Shown piece by piece: positions 35,226-46,551 of a stretch of DNA of 64,000 nt. Origin of the DNA: Gnetum montanum (Eukaryota > Streptophyta > Gnetopsida > Gnetales > Gnetaceae); assembly GCA_015680685.1 (NCBI GenBank), contig MNCI01018161.1, positions 1,028,180 to 1,092,179 on the forward strand, written 5' to 3'. Both the position numbers and the translations under genes were made by a program. Position 1 is the stretch's first letter. Every line of letters starts with the position of its first letter. The notes under the pieces are model-generated. The model had not been told where the DNA came from. It searched no databases and saw only the letters and a program-made list of their open reading frames with translations.

Positions 35226-35498
35226 CTATTCTAAAGATGAGGTTAGCTTTTCATTCTTAGCCCTTAGGTCTAAGAGTTTTTTAGTAAGAACAAAAATAGT
35301 CAAATTTAATAAAGGTATTTTTTGTTCCTTAGATTTGACTTGTTTATTTAACTTATTACAAATACTTTGAAATGATAAAAGCTCACTGCATAAAAGATAA
35401 AACCTTTCTTCATCATTAACATCATCATTTAATGAATCAATGTCATCATCAATGAGGACCCTATAGATGCAATATGAATTTTTTGCATCATGCTCCAC
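35226..35498 (-). pseudogene. copia-2 coiled-coil segment
   Basis: This 90-codon open stretch on the minus strand is rich in Glu, Lys, Leu and Asn with heptad-like spacing (FQSICNKLNKQVKSKEQKI, LTKKLLDLRAKNEKLTSSLE). Its counterpart in copia-1 lies at 660-870. It follows the zinc knuckle and precedes protease in copies of this family. It is probably a Gag oligomerisation region. An acidic DDDIDSLNDDVNDEE run is at its N-terminal end. Confidence 0.6.
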
Positions 35499-35598
35499 TT
35501 CTTTCTTACTTTGCTCCCCATCATCCCAACTTGTGTAGAAGTTGGCTTTCTTTACCTCTTCAATGGATTTTTTCTTGGATTACAACCTAAAGTTACTA

Positions 35599-35646
35599 GG
35601 ACATTCAAAGGCCATATGGCATCTTTCTCCACAAACCCAACATTCT
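35599..35646 (-). pseudogene. copia-2 CCHC zinc knuckle
   Basis: The minus strand encodes CWVCGERCHMAFECP, an intact C-x2-C-x4-H-x4-C nucleocapsid knuckle. It binds the packaged RNA in live elements. The copia-1 equivalent has lost its last Cys. Confidence 0.8.
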
Positions 35647-35867
35647 ATAGAAGAAAAATCTAGGTTAGAATTTAAAAAATGTTTACCTATTTCTTTACCT
35701 TTGAATTGATTGGATCATTATTGATATGTCCCCTTGTTCCTTCTTGTTATAAATCATTATAGCTTCCTAGTGAGAAAGACAATCCCATATTCACTACCTT
35801 CATCATGCTCATTTAGATCCTTCTCCTTGGAGGCAATCTTTAGAGAAATAGGTCTTTCTTTGATGGC

Positions 35868-36535
35868 TCATTTTCTTATGAGATTCATTTCATAAGCAAT
35901 GAGAGAACTTTGAAGTTCTTCAAATTTTAGAGTTAAGAAATCTTTTATTTCTTCCATATCCATGTCCTTTGGTTGAAACTCTAGTTGAAGAGTTCTAATC
36001 ATTTTGATGATGACACCACTCTTGGGAAGATCTTTACCACTACCTCTAATAGCTACAACAATTTCATTTGCACTGTAGAAGTAATCTTTTATTTTCTCAT
36101 CCTCTCTCATCTTAAGCGTATCATATTCAATTTGAAAAAATAAAAATTTTGACTGCTTAACAATAAATATTCCTTCATAAGTAGCTTCTAACATTTGCCA
36201 AATTTCTTTGGCCATTTTACATCCTCCTACTCTATTAAATTCAAATTTATTTAAAGCATAATACAAAATTTTTTTTTCTTTTGAATCAAACATGAACTTA
36301 GTTTTCTCCTCTTGTATTCATTTGCTATGAGGCTTGATGATCCTAGTGGAACTATCAATAGGTAGAGTATAACCTTCAAGGATTCATTCCCAAACTTCAA
36401 ACTCCATGGATTTGAAGAATCATCGCATTCCAACTTTACAATAGGTGAAGTCAAATCCATTGAACATGGATGGCTTTGTAGAAGTTGTTCCCTCCATTGT
36501 TCACTCTTGAACTTAATGATAAGAAAGAGTAACAA
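35868..36535 (-). pseudogene. copia-2 gag capsid domain
   Basis: This is a Ty1/copia Gag (UBN2-type) on the minus strand in two overlapping open frames, 36251-36535 and 35868-36293. Recognisable parts are CKMAKEIWQMLEATYEG, then KQSKFLFFQIEYDTLKM, EKIKDYFYSANEIV and DLPKSGVIIKMIRTLQLEF; the family usually reads E-x4-A-KE-W-x-L-E-x-Y-G. The N-terminal 36430-36535 part includes SEQWREQLL and covers the first helices. Two frames mean one frameshift near 36270. Its gag is the best-preserved copia gag in the window. Confidence 0.8.
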
Positions 36536-36547
36536 GCTTTGATACTA
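36536..36547 (-). other. copia-2 primer-binding site
   Basis: The minus strand reads TAGTATCAAAGC, two G-to-A changes from the tRNA-iMet site TGGTATCAGAGC. Two bases separate it from the LTR, as in copia-1. Confidence 0.75.
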
Positions 36548-36549
36548 GT

Positions 36550-37650
36550 TGTGGATCATTGAACATAGAAAGGGGGGGAGGTAGGGATGAATAAGTTCCC
36601 AAATTAAAATATTTTGAAACAAAGCATACACACCATATTTAATGTGGTTCCCCAACTTGAGTAGTTCACACTTGGAGGGTAGTTTGCAATCACACCTCTA
36701 GACTTTGTTCCTCTCAAATGTGGTTTGAATGGTACTACACCATGTACAAGCTCTAACCTCTACTCTGGAGTGATTCCATGCTACAAATCCACTCAACCTT
36801 GCAGGTTCTTAACAAGCTTAGAATGTGGTTTCTAGGAGCCTGCAACCCTTACAACTTGAGCTCCACTCTAGAGTGTTTTGGCATTACACCAACACTCAAT
36901 TCAATAGGATCCCAACAAGCTCAAGCAAGATGCCTTCTCACAAGAAGCACATCAACCCCACAAGGACACAACAGAGAACAACAATCATTAGGAAAATATG
37001 CAACTAAGTTTGCTGATCCTTACACTTTGAGGTATAGCTGACTTTGACCAATTACAATAGAGAAAAGATTGTACAATGAGAAATAACACTACTTACAAAG
37101 ATTACTTCATGAATACAATGAAAGTACACACTTGCTAATTTTCCAATGAAAATGAAGCCCTCTTATAGCCAATATGTTTTCAAGATCACTTCTGAATTCA
37201 TGCAACAATTATCTAACAATCACTAAACATGTCTTCTTCGAGACTAAGACATATTTCTACATCTAACCTCCGTTATTAAAAGACATATTTTTTTTATGAT
37301 AGAGATATTTTTGCAACTACCCTTCACTCTATAGAGACATCTTTTTTTTTATGAAAGGCATCCTTCTTTGTAGAAAGACATTTTCTATTTTGTAGAACAT
37401 CTTCTCCTCTACTGCCTTCAATTCTACCAAGATGTCTATTATTTCTTGAAGATGTCTTTCTTCAACTTCCTTTTCATTTCTAATTCATCATTTCTTGTCC
37501 ATGTTCCTAAACTTCCACAAGCCTTCTTATCTCAATCCAACTTCTTATTCTACAAACACAGCAACCACACAACCATACAAATAAACTTGTACTCCATTTT
37601 ACTTAATGTTTTAACACACCAAAAGGTTAATTGTTAAACCATGTCAAAGA
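36550..37650 (-). repeat. copia-2 5' LTR
   Basis: This is an LTR of about 1.1 kb. Its inner end matches 200-436 and its outer part matches 3690-4100 of copia-1. A TATA box, GGCTATAAGAGGGC, lies at 37157-37170 (minus). The outer boundary is approximate (37620-37690) because no clean TG is fixed by alignment. The open frames 36778-37041 and 37446-37637 are LTR sequence. Confidence 0.75.
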
Positions 37651-39249
37651 GTGTTTGTGATGATGAGATAAGATTTATGATAAGATGATATAATTTAAGG
37701 GTGATATTTAGGTACAAGAAAATGGTCACAAGATTAACAATGAGTTCAAATGTTAACATCATGGCTACAGTTATGGTAATGATATTTTGGCTAATCATTG
37801 AGATCTTTGTACTTTGTGTTTTCATGATAAAGATCATTGGGTAATGTTCTTTAGAAACCAATATTTCACTCCTAGGTTATTTTGGCTATTAGGCTCCCCC
37901 CTTTGCATGTTTGGATCCATTGATTTATCTTTTAGTCTTTATTGATGTTTTTTCTTCTTGGCAATTTGCTTCTCCATTTTTTTATAGGATGTAACCTTCC
38001 AAGGCCAAATTTGATTTGATTTTTATGTTAAATGAGATATGTTACATTAAATGAACTTGATAGTGGAACATGACAAAGGAAATATCAAATGATCATAATA
38101 CATGAGTGTCAAACATCGGTCATCATTGTTGCTTAGAATAAGAAAGTTCATAATCAGGCTATGGGGCTAGGCTCAAAGAGCGGTAATAGTGATGATGTGA
38201 AGCAAGAAATCTTGGTATGGTGGAACAAGCTAACCAAATCACATGGTAACTTGTTACTACAATGAGTTGCACCTCCCTAATGACATCCCAAGCTTCATCC
38301 TACAAGAACAACTCAAAGAGATCAAGAAAACATGTTATTACAAGATGATGCATAAGGCCACATGAGAAAACCAGTAGATTAGGTCATTATAAGGTTGTTT
38401 TAAGGCTAAAATAAGAAATCATTTTTCAACTATGCTAGACCCATGTTGGCCAGCATGGATGGGATAAGCTCTAGCATGGTTAATGACAAAATTTGAATTT
38501 TAGGATATGTTATGACTAATGTTGGGGTTCTGATGATCTCTATTACCAATGTAGTAGGTTAGGAGTGAAGTTTGGTTAATTTTGATGTTTATTTGACTCT
38601 CTTGAAGGCACAAATATAACCAAGAACTACTATCTACACTAGGACTACACTTGCTAGCATGGACTTAGTGTGGTTCCATGAGAAAAATGGGTTTGTGGCA
38701 TCCTAAGATTAAAATTTATGATTTGTTAACTTCCTAAGGTAGCGTAAGGACATCAAGGTTGGGAACTGATTGTTTGATGGCAAAAATAGACTTCTAGAAG
38801 TAAGGTTTTATATCATACCCCCTTGGACTATGTTGTCAAGAATAATTGGAGGTTTCCCTAGTGTGAGTGAATGGAATTTTGGATTTTGTTGAATAAAAAA
38901 ACCAAATTATAGTAGGTATTAAGGTTTCAAGGTTCTGGGAATCCCTAATTATGTTTTGAATCATCTGAAATGAGATAATGATAGTAAAACCCTCTTGAAA
39001 TCCTAATTACACTAGAGCCACAATGGCCAACATGGTTCTAGCCCTCCCCACATTAGTTACATTTGGATGTTACATTTTTGTGAGTTTTGGTGGTAAATCA
39101 ACCATTTTTTTGAGCTCCTAGGATTTCTAGTGCTCATAGAAAGGGTTTAGATTTAAAATTTGTTAATTCTAATGCTTATTTGGGCCTTGGTATAGTTATT
39201 CCCCCTGGGCTATGTTAGTTACCATGGTCCCAGCATGGATTGGAGGATA
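37651..39249. other. Unassigned AT-rich interval
   Basis: I see no domain on either strand. Phrases like ATGTTGGCCAGCATGG and GGACTATGCTAGC recur at 38440, 39030, 39220 and again at 41440-41560. So this stretch and 41130-41600 may be one older repeat that LTR E interrupts. Confidence 0.4.
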
Positions 39250-41129
39250 TGATGGATTTTTGCAATTTTGGGTCTTGGCATCTCAGCTACAAATTTCGCT
39301 ATACATCAAAATGATGACACTTTGCCAAAATTTTTCTAAGTTTTGAGTGTAGTTAGCTCCAACTACCAAATTTGCAAAATGTTTCTAAGTGTCAAAATGA
39401 TGGTACTTTTTGAAAATTTATCTCTAAGTGTCAAAACTTAGCAAATTTGCTACACTCCCCAAGGTAGCTAGTGTAGCATGCATGAAGACCTATTTTGCAA
39501 AATTTTCTAAGTGTCAATAGTAGCTACAAAAATTTTTCCAAGTTTTTTGCTACACCTAGCACTATAACTATTACTCTTTACAATGACACTATAGCTATTA
39601 TGCTCTACAATGACACTCTAGCTATTACACTCAACATTGTAGTTGTTACACTCAACACTATAACTATTACAATTGACACTGTAGCTATTATGCTCTATAG
39701 TGACATTGTAGCTCTTACACTTGGCACTATAGTTGTTACACTCTGCTATGCTCTAGAGCATGCCAATCATAGGCAATATACAAATGGCCAGTTTTACAAA
39801 AGTTTGTAAGTGTTGTGCTATACTCCCATTTCCCTACTACATCCATAGCGTAGCTAGTGTAGCACACTTTTTAGTGATAAGTTTTGCCTAAGTGTTAAGC
39901 TATAAGTGGTCAAGGGTCTCTTGGAATGGATGGAATATTTTGGAAAATTTTCTATCTCTTGGGTTGCTACACTCTGCTATGCTCCACAGTGTAGCAAGTA
40001 TGACACAAGTTCCAGTGCCCCATTTTTCCTACGTGCTAGATAAGGATCTATCAAGCTAGCTCAACATGGAAGAGGCATTTGGCATATTTTCTAACTCCTA
40101 AGGCTACCCCTCCTGCTATGCTCCAGAGCATAGCCAGCATAGCAAGAACAAGGATTATAGTCTTCACAAGATTCTTCTAAGTGTCCATGTTATGCTCTGT
40201 CCTTAGGGAGCATCCATGTTCTACATGTAACATGGGATGAGCATAGCAGCCAAGGCCCCATGTCCTACACGTAACATGGGAAAAGCATACTAGCCAAAGT
40301 TAGAAAAAATTTTGAACTTTTTCTAGTCACCTCTAGACTTAGAAAATTTTTTGAGTTTTATCTCGTGGTCCCACCTACTACACTACCACATGGCACCGAA
40401 TCTACATTTTGGACTAACCCTATCCCTATAAATACCACTATGACCCAATGTTTTAGGGGGTTGGCTTCCATTTTTCACCAGTGGGGTAGTTGGCACTTTC
40501 ATTTTGGCATTTGGCACTTTGGCATCTTGGCACTTAGCTCTATGGGCAAATGAGACCTAGAGCACACCACACTAGCAGAGAGGCATAGCTACACCACATG
40601 GTATACCGTAGCCTCATTGCAACCTTGCAGAGCATCGCATGGTACATCATGGCCACCAACCCAATAGGCATATTTCATCATAGTGAGCACTAGAGTTCAT
40701 AGCCTAACACCACTAAGATTGTGACTGCACTTCCACTGTAGCTGTTGTACACTATGTACCTCTTGAAACCATTTTGGAATTAGCTACACTCCTCCTTTTG
40801 AAGCGGTGCACCTCTTTCTCTTTGGTATTCAGCGTAACACTTGTATTTTCTTGCTTTTTCATATACATTTGCACATTTACATCACTTTTCTTAGGTTGGG
40901 ACACCCTACTACGCTCTAGCTTAGCCAAACCCAATGCCTGCATGTAATGAAGTATAAACCCTTCTCACACATGGTCATTTTAACACCATGTAAGTCCCTG
41001 TCTGATTGACAAGACCATTTAGGGCACCTCATTTCCATTTCCTATCATAGCCCTCACATGGATTCAAGGTTAGGCTGTATGCCTACAGACCTCTTGGTGT
41101 TCTAGCCATTGACATTTTTGATCATTACA
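39250..41129 (+). repeat. LTR E of the B/D family
   Basis: This is an LTR of 1.88 kb in + orientation, homologous to 26269-27803 and inverted to the B LTRs, ending GATCATTACA. The TATA box CCTATAAATACC is at 40425-40436. No gag or clear primer site follows (41130 onward gives only GTTTGGTGGCC), and no polypurine tract precedes it, so it looks like a solo LTR. I could not find a matching 5-bp target duplication. Confidence 0.7.
39553..39750. repeat. 24-27 bp tandem repeat in LTR E
   Basis: About eight units of the form CACTATAGCTATTATGCTCTA, alternating ATTATG and GTTACA variants, sit in the U3 of LTR E. Units are absent at this position in D and not obvious in B. The long open frame 39495-39809 is only a translation of this repeat. 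Confidence 0.7.
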
Positions 41130-42069
41130 GGTTTGGTGGCCTCTAAATGCTTTGGTAGGATTATGGAGTTATGATGATGCATCCAAAGGTCGATTTGTCT
41201 TGTGTATTGCCTATTTTTAAGTCTTCATGAAGCTATCACACTAGGAATATATTGGCCAATGTAGTTCTAAGCCTTCTTAGCATGGATCCAAGATTAAAGT
41301 GGGTTTTACCTTATTTCTACTAAGTTTTTTGACTTTTCAATGTTATCAAGGACCTCAAAAAGATGTGAAGATTGGAATATGTCATTTTGAGGATTGTTTT
41401 TGACATTTGGTACTCAAACTCATCTAACTATGTTAGGACTATGCTAGCTAGTGTGGTTGGGACACCCCCTAGCATAGTTCACCCAAGAATAATGATAGGA
41501 CTATGCTGGCTAGTGTGATAGGACTATGTTGGCTAGTGTGATAGGACTATGCTGGATGCACTACTTCCCCTCTGATGATGGAATGTTGTGCTTGTGCCAT
41601 ACTAGCCCTTTGTAGTCTATAGCACCAAATAAGATGCCACTTGTGGTAGAAAATGTTACATTGTTGCTACCTCCAAACATGCCCAGCCTAGTCGTCAATG
41701 TTGCCTAGCAACTACATAGGCCATCGCTAGTGCACCACCATAACTATTACTGTTGTTGGCATGAAATGGAAAATTCTTTTTCATTTCAAGGAAAATTTTG
41801 AATTTCCTTTCAATTGATACAAAAATTGAAATTCCTATCAATTGATGGAAAATTCAAATTTCCATTGTCAAATCATTACTTTAAATTTAAAATGTGCAAA
41901 AGAAATTTTCAAAATAGAATTCGACATATTTATAGCACATAAGATAAGAATTCTATAATTAAGTGTGATTATTTTGAAGTAGTACTACGATGGATGACCA
42001 TTTAGGAAATCTCATTTCTTGTGCCAAAAGGTTCTAGACTTCCAAATCCATAACTTTTAATTCTATAAG
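41130..42069. other. Unassigned interval with short tandem repeat
   Basis: No coding content is visible. At 41490-41556 a 23-bp unit (ATAGGACTATGCTGGCTAGT plus GTG) is repeated almost three times. The stretch 41760-41900 is rich in AATTTCCAT/ATTGATGGAAAATT palindrome-like sequence. Confidence 0.45.
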
Positions 42070-43350
42070 TGTTGGCGACCGTTTGGGACGTGACCGCCAA
42101 CGAGTGTCCTCGAACAGGATTTAGGTGCCTGCTGGTCTCTGGCAACACCAAGGTCCAGGTACCTCCAAATAAACTCAGTAGTTAATGTGAGTATGTGTGT
42201 GTGCTATTGCGGTATGCAGTTGTGAGAAATGTAACGATTATGTTGTATGTGAACTACAAATGACTTACTTTAAAGAGATTCAGCCAACTTTGCCCAGTAC
42301 TATGAGTTGTTGAAAATTTCCTATTTTGTTCAACTACCTAGTCTATGCAGTCCTTATAACACCTACTTGTAACAAATAAAATTTTGCAAAAACATTTGAG
42401 CACAACTCCGCAATATAATCCTAATTTTCCCCAGAGAAAGAGATAGTTCCACAAGAAAACTAGAAATAGAGCAATATTTAATGGAAATAAGCAGAAAAGA
42501 AAAGAAAGAAGATTTGTGTAGACCTCAAATATTTTAACAAGGTAAAATGACACGAGTAAACACTTCGCAATAAAGCTATCCCAAATTCAATATCTACGAA
42601 TTGTTCAAACTTCCAAGGCTCAAACAAGCAATATCTTCAAGACAATCCTACTATGCTACCAAAAATTGCTGCGTAAACTACCACGTACGAGACTCCATTT
42701 TGACTAGATAATAGATGTCAACGATTGCATTCAAACAGAACCTTTAAAAGACTTGACAATTTCTGATTGAAATACCACGGGAATTCACTTTAAAGATAAA
42801 AAGAAGCTATTCTGGTCCCATCAAAATACCAAAGATTTTCTGAACCCTCTCGACTACTGAATTGTTCAACGGCGTGACTACAAACAGAGGCTCTCTTACA
42901 ACAATCCCAATAGCAGTTCCCACACGTTGCACAATAATGAAATTTACTACTAAAATGCTCTTAAGGCTTTTAAACACAAGCGCTTCTATGGCAAAATTTT
43001 AATAGAAATTTCTATCGGGCAACAAGAACAGTAAGAGCAATCTAAAAATCCCAAAATTACTTGCCAAGGATGATACTATCTAAACCACTAGCTAAACAAT
43101 TTAAACAAAACAAAAAATGAAATGCATAACTCACAGGACCATGACAAAGAGGCTGAAATCTTTATTCTAGCAAGCCATCTTGCAAGCAATCGTTCACACT
43201 TTCTTCTTTACAAAATGCTCTTCTCCCAAGACTCAAAGTGTCTCCAAGTAAGAGCCCAAGTGCTAACTAGTAGCCTTCAAAATGTGATGTATGAGACCCC
43301 AAGTGTGATGATGATTTCAAGTGATGATCCTCCCTCCTTGACCCCTGAAG

Positions 43351-43363
43351 CCTTTTTATAGGG
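43351..43363 (-). promoter_or_regulatory. TATA box of LTR H
   Basis: The minus strand reads CCCTATAAAAAGG. The tandem repeats at 43430-43700 lie 70-340 bp upstream of it on that strand, a typical enhancer position in a U3. Confidence 0.5.
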
Positions 43364-43429
43364 TTCAAAGGTAGGTAGGGAAGTTACATATTCAAAAATA
43401 TCTCACCTAACTTCTCTCCCAAGTAACTT

Positions 43430-43700
43430 GGCCAACCAATTAGGAGATTACTTGCCCAACAAGTTAGGAGGTTACTTGCCCAACAAGTTAGGTAAGTTAC
43501 AACAATTTTGGGTGGTTTCAACCACCAAAGAGATAAAAAAGCTGCGGTTGACAAGTGTCCCATGTAGTTGCCAAGTGTCTTCATGTAGTTGCCAAGTGTC
43601 TTCATGTAGTTGCCAAGTGTCTTCATTCAGTTGCCAAGTGTCTTCATGGAGATAAACAAGTTGTAGGTGACAAGTGTCCCATGCAAATGACAAGTGGCCA
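43430..43700. repeat. Tandem repeats in LTR H U3
   Basis: Two arrays are present. At 43432-43500 a 24-bp unit around TTACTTGCCCAACAAGTTAG is repeated about 2.5 times. At 43541-43650 a 21-bp unit around GTTGCCAAGTGTCTTCATG occurs four to five times nearly perfectly, with looser copies to 43730. Because 21 is a multiple of three, all frames stay open, which gives several spurious periodic ORFs here. Confidence 0.85.
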
Positions 43701-44090
43701 TTGTGGAGATAAAGAGGCTATAGTTGACAAGTGGCCTTTTTAATGGTTACAAACATCATGGATTAAGGCTAGGAAGTTACAACTTCCACATAAAGTTACA
43801 ATTATATAAATAAAAGCTATGGTTGGAAATGTCCATAAATCCCCCTTTTTATAGGATGTTAAACAAATATCCCATAACTTTCTTTTTCTTTTGAAATCTT
43901 AAAATATTTTATTTAAATCATATTTTAGTTAAATCATAGTAATAGAGATAGTAATTATAGTAAATATATATCTATTGGCCCCTAACTTGACAAAATTAAA
44001 TATATATCTATGGACCACGTACGATCTTTATAATTGGTCAAAAAAAACTGTTAACAATATTAAACGCTTCGTGATGTGCTGTACAAGTTT

Positions 44091-44101
44091 ACCCCCCTGC
44101 C
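44091..44101 (-). other. Element H polypurine tract
   Basis: The minus strand reads GGCAGGGGGGT just before the LTR start, a good gypsy-type polypurine tract. It fixes the LTR as the 3' LTR of an element on the minus strand. Confidence 0.55.
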
Positions 44102-44430
44102 ACTGTAAAACAGACGTGCTTGTCAGAGAAACATCTAGTTCAACATTTGATCTGCCCCCTTCAATATCTCCCTCCTTTCTAGTCCTTGAGGATGAAGTTA
44201 AGATATTTAGTTCTTTCTTTCCGTTTTCATCATTTTCTTTCTTTTACATCATCCTTGAATTCACGGCTGCCACTGCTTCTTGAAGTTACACTTTTTCTAG
44301 ATTTCTTGAAAGATGAAATTGGTCCTAAAACTATGCGAGAGGAGTCACCGATGGAAATTTCCGTGTCATCAGGATCTTACTTTATATCTTCTTTTGTTTC
44401 GTGCATCTCCTGAAGACTAACAAGCTGGAA
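44102..44430 (-). pseudogene. Element H polyprotein C-terminal scrap
   Basis: Minus-strand frames end near the polypurine tract: one reads DTEISIGDSSRIVLGPISSF then KSRKSVTSRSSGSREFKDD, and another near the end reads LNILTSSSRTRKEGDIEGGR. The content is Ser-, Lys- and Asp-rich without a domain I can name. By position it would be the tail of pol or a late ORF of H. It may instead be a scrap of a host gene. Confidence 0.35.
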
Positions 44431-45676
44431 ATAGGCACCTTTGGAAATTGCCATTAACTTTTTCAACTATCAAATTGCAAAAAAATTTAACCATTTTTAT
44501 CATGCCAACCTATTCCATGAAATGGCCAAAATGTGCCAACAATAAGCCTTTTTTGATGAATGAAGAGTTGTTTCCTATGGGTTCAACCTTTCAAACATAA
44601 TGGTGAAGTTAGATCAATCTCAAGGAATCCCAAAAATTAATTTTTACTTATTGACTAAGATTGTGCCTAAAGACCCTAAAAAGCTTAATCTTAGCATAAC
44701 CTAAGTATACAATGTCAATTTTCAACATTTTTCACCCTTTTGAACTCAATGGTAATTTTTGATTTATCATCTAGGTACCCAATAATGCAATAATATCATG
44801 AAACTGTACCTTAGAGTTGACGATATAATGATAACTAATTATGCCCTCTTAAGACTCATGAATTTAACCTTTTTTTTTGACCCCAAGATCACTATGACAT
44901 GTCATTTGTTATGTTGCCTAAGTCAATGTCTTTAAGGAGGGTAGAAAGGCCATTAATAATTAGATGATCTAATTATATATTATGAAAGTTAGAAGATGTA
45001 GTTAAATATTACTAGAATTAGTTTGAGAATTAGTCAATGAATCAGTTGGTATATTAGTTAAAGAATTAGTTAATGAAATAGAATGGCCTTCAATGATTAT
45101 GAAATATGTATATTAATTCATCTTGTAGACATATGATGGAACAACATGGAGACTCAAAATATTGTTTTAAAATGTGTATGGTACCTATGAAAAGAAATGA
45201 TCTAGAAGAAAATCCATGAATGATAATGAAATTTGCAACATGCAACATGCTTACAAGATCTTTAGCAAGGGAAAAATAATATATTCTATGTTTACCATGG
45301 GACTTGGATTGACATGAATATCAATATCCACATATTTTAGTAGAATTACAAGATTTGGATGCTAATGTTTTATGCCTACAAGAATTCTTTCCATCAGAGT
45401 TTTTTTTATCAATTTTTACCATACTTGGAAAAGATGGGATCTAGAGGTATTTATAAGCAAAATGGTTCTTATGGAGGTTCTTCTTTTGAGCCATACAAAT
45501 TAGCCTATTGCAAAAATCATAACATGGATGGTTACATGATCTTTTATAAAGAACACAATTTTGAATTAGTACAAAAATTTGAATGGAGTTTATAAAATAT
45601 GATTTTTGTAGTTCAAGAACTTCAAGAAATGGAAAAGAAAGAACACTCAAGATTTCAAAAAAATCATATAGCCTTG
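44431..45676. other. Unassigned AT-rich interval
   Basis: I see no domain and no repeat copy elsewhere in the window. A + strand open frame at 45359-45595 (HSFNxx-free, Tyr- and Asn-rich, ending FEWSL) and a following VQELQEMEKKEHSRF stretch could be the decayed end of an unknown ORF that stops just before the family G LTR. Confidence 0.35.
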
Positions 45677-46529
45677 TGATGAATCATGATTCATCAGGTT
45701 GTGATATTGGACCCTCGATATCAAATCCACAATATCGGGTACATGATATCGTAGCCCAGATAATGAAATTGGATACACGATATCGTGACTCCTATGTGAG
45801 CCTATAAATACACATGTAGACATACAAGAGGAGTTAGTCTTTGAGTTTGAAAATAATTAGTCTTTCAATTACATTTAGAAGTTAGTTCATTTCTTAGTTC
45901 CTCTCAATCCTTTTTCCCAGTGCATGCCTGCAATGTGATGATTGTAATTGTATGACATCCTTTATTCGAGTGTGACGTACTTAGACATGCACATGACTAA
46001 AAATAAAGATCAAGATTACTTCATCATTATAGCATTCACTTAGTTTAATTATTTAATTGTTCTTAAACATGGAATGAGTACGACTTAATCACAAGCATCT
46101 ACGTGTGACTACTTGGTATCCTAGTAGCATACCTAGGCCATGCGCTTGGTAATCCTAGTGGTAGTCATACATGAGGTCTGAGATGTGTATGGATGATTAA
46201 GGAGTGGATTCTCATCACACTTAGCATAGCTTAGATTCTCTCTCCCTATCCCCTATTAGTTTAACTCTCTCTTCCTTTTCCTCATAGCTTAATTAAAGTT
46301 ATTTTCCATTGCCTCTAGAAGTAGCATTAGGTTAGGAACACATCATACACCTCACTCTAGACTAAACCCTATGTGACAAAGCAAATAATAGTCCAAGTGG
46401 AAAGATAGCGAACTACGATCAGTAAGTAACTATCTAGATACCACAACTAGCCTGTGTATGAAGTTCAACAAGATCGTGCATGAAATGCTCATATTCGTAT
46501 GGTCGAGTGTAGGGGTACCTCGCCACTCA
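45677..46529 (+). repeat. Family G LTR (plus copy)
   Basis: This 853 bp LTR opens with a perfect 20-bp palindrome, TGATGAATCATGATTCATCA, whose first 11 bases also open the minus copy at 6180. GATATC motifs crowd its U3 (45705-45785). The TATA box CCTATAAATAC is at 45801-45811. It ends ACTCA before a tRNA-Asp-like primer site. Confidence 0.75.
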
Positions 46530-46532
46530 TAA

Positions 46533-46551
46533 TTCACACCATTGCCAAGGA
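46533..46551 (+). other. Family G primer-binding site (plus copy)
   Basis: TTCACACCATTGCCAAGGA differs from the tRNA-Asp site TGGCGCCGTTGCCGGGGA mostly by transitions. The minus copy at 5191-5209 keeps TGGCACC and supports the reading. Confidence 0.55.

Larger units (their letters stand above)
42070..44085 (-). repeat. Element H LTR
   Basis: This 2.0 kb segment is bounded by TGT/ACA-type ends: on the minus strand it opens TGTACAGCAC right after a polypurine tract and closes GGTCGCCAACA. A TATA box CCCTATAAAAAGG lies at 43351-43363 (minus), and a second TATA-like CCTATAAAAAGGG is near 43843-43855. It keeps more CpG than its surroundings, suggesting it is younger. It has no second copy in the window, so both ends rest on motifs only. 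Confidence 0.5.

Noticed and set aside
39495-39809. 104-codon frame with TITI/LYNDT repeats
   Set aside because: It is the tandem repeat inside the U3 of LTR E; no homologous frame exists in related LTRs.
42070-42102. TTGGCGACCGTTTGGGACG read as a + strand primer-binding site
   Set aside because: A good polypurine tract at 44091-44101 and the TATA boxes put the LTR on the minus strand, where this sequence is its 3' terminus.
43384-43743. Several overlapping open frames with periodic peptides (HVVAKCL-type and EDTWQLH-type repeats)
   Set aside because: They are translations of a 21-bp tandem repeat, open in several frames on both strands because the unit length is divisible by three.
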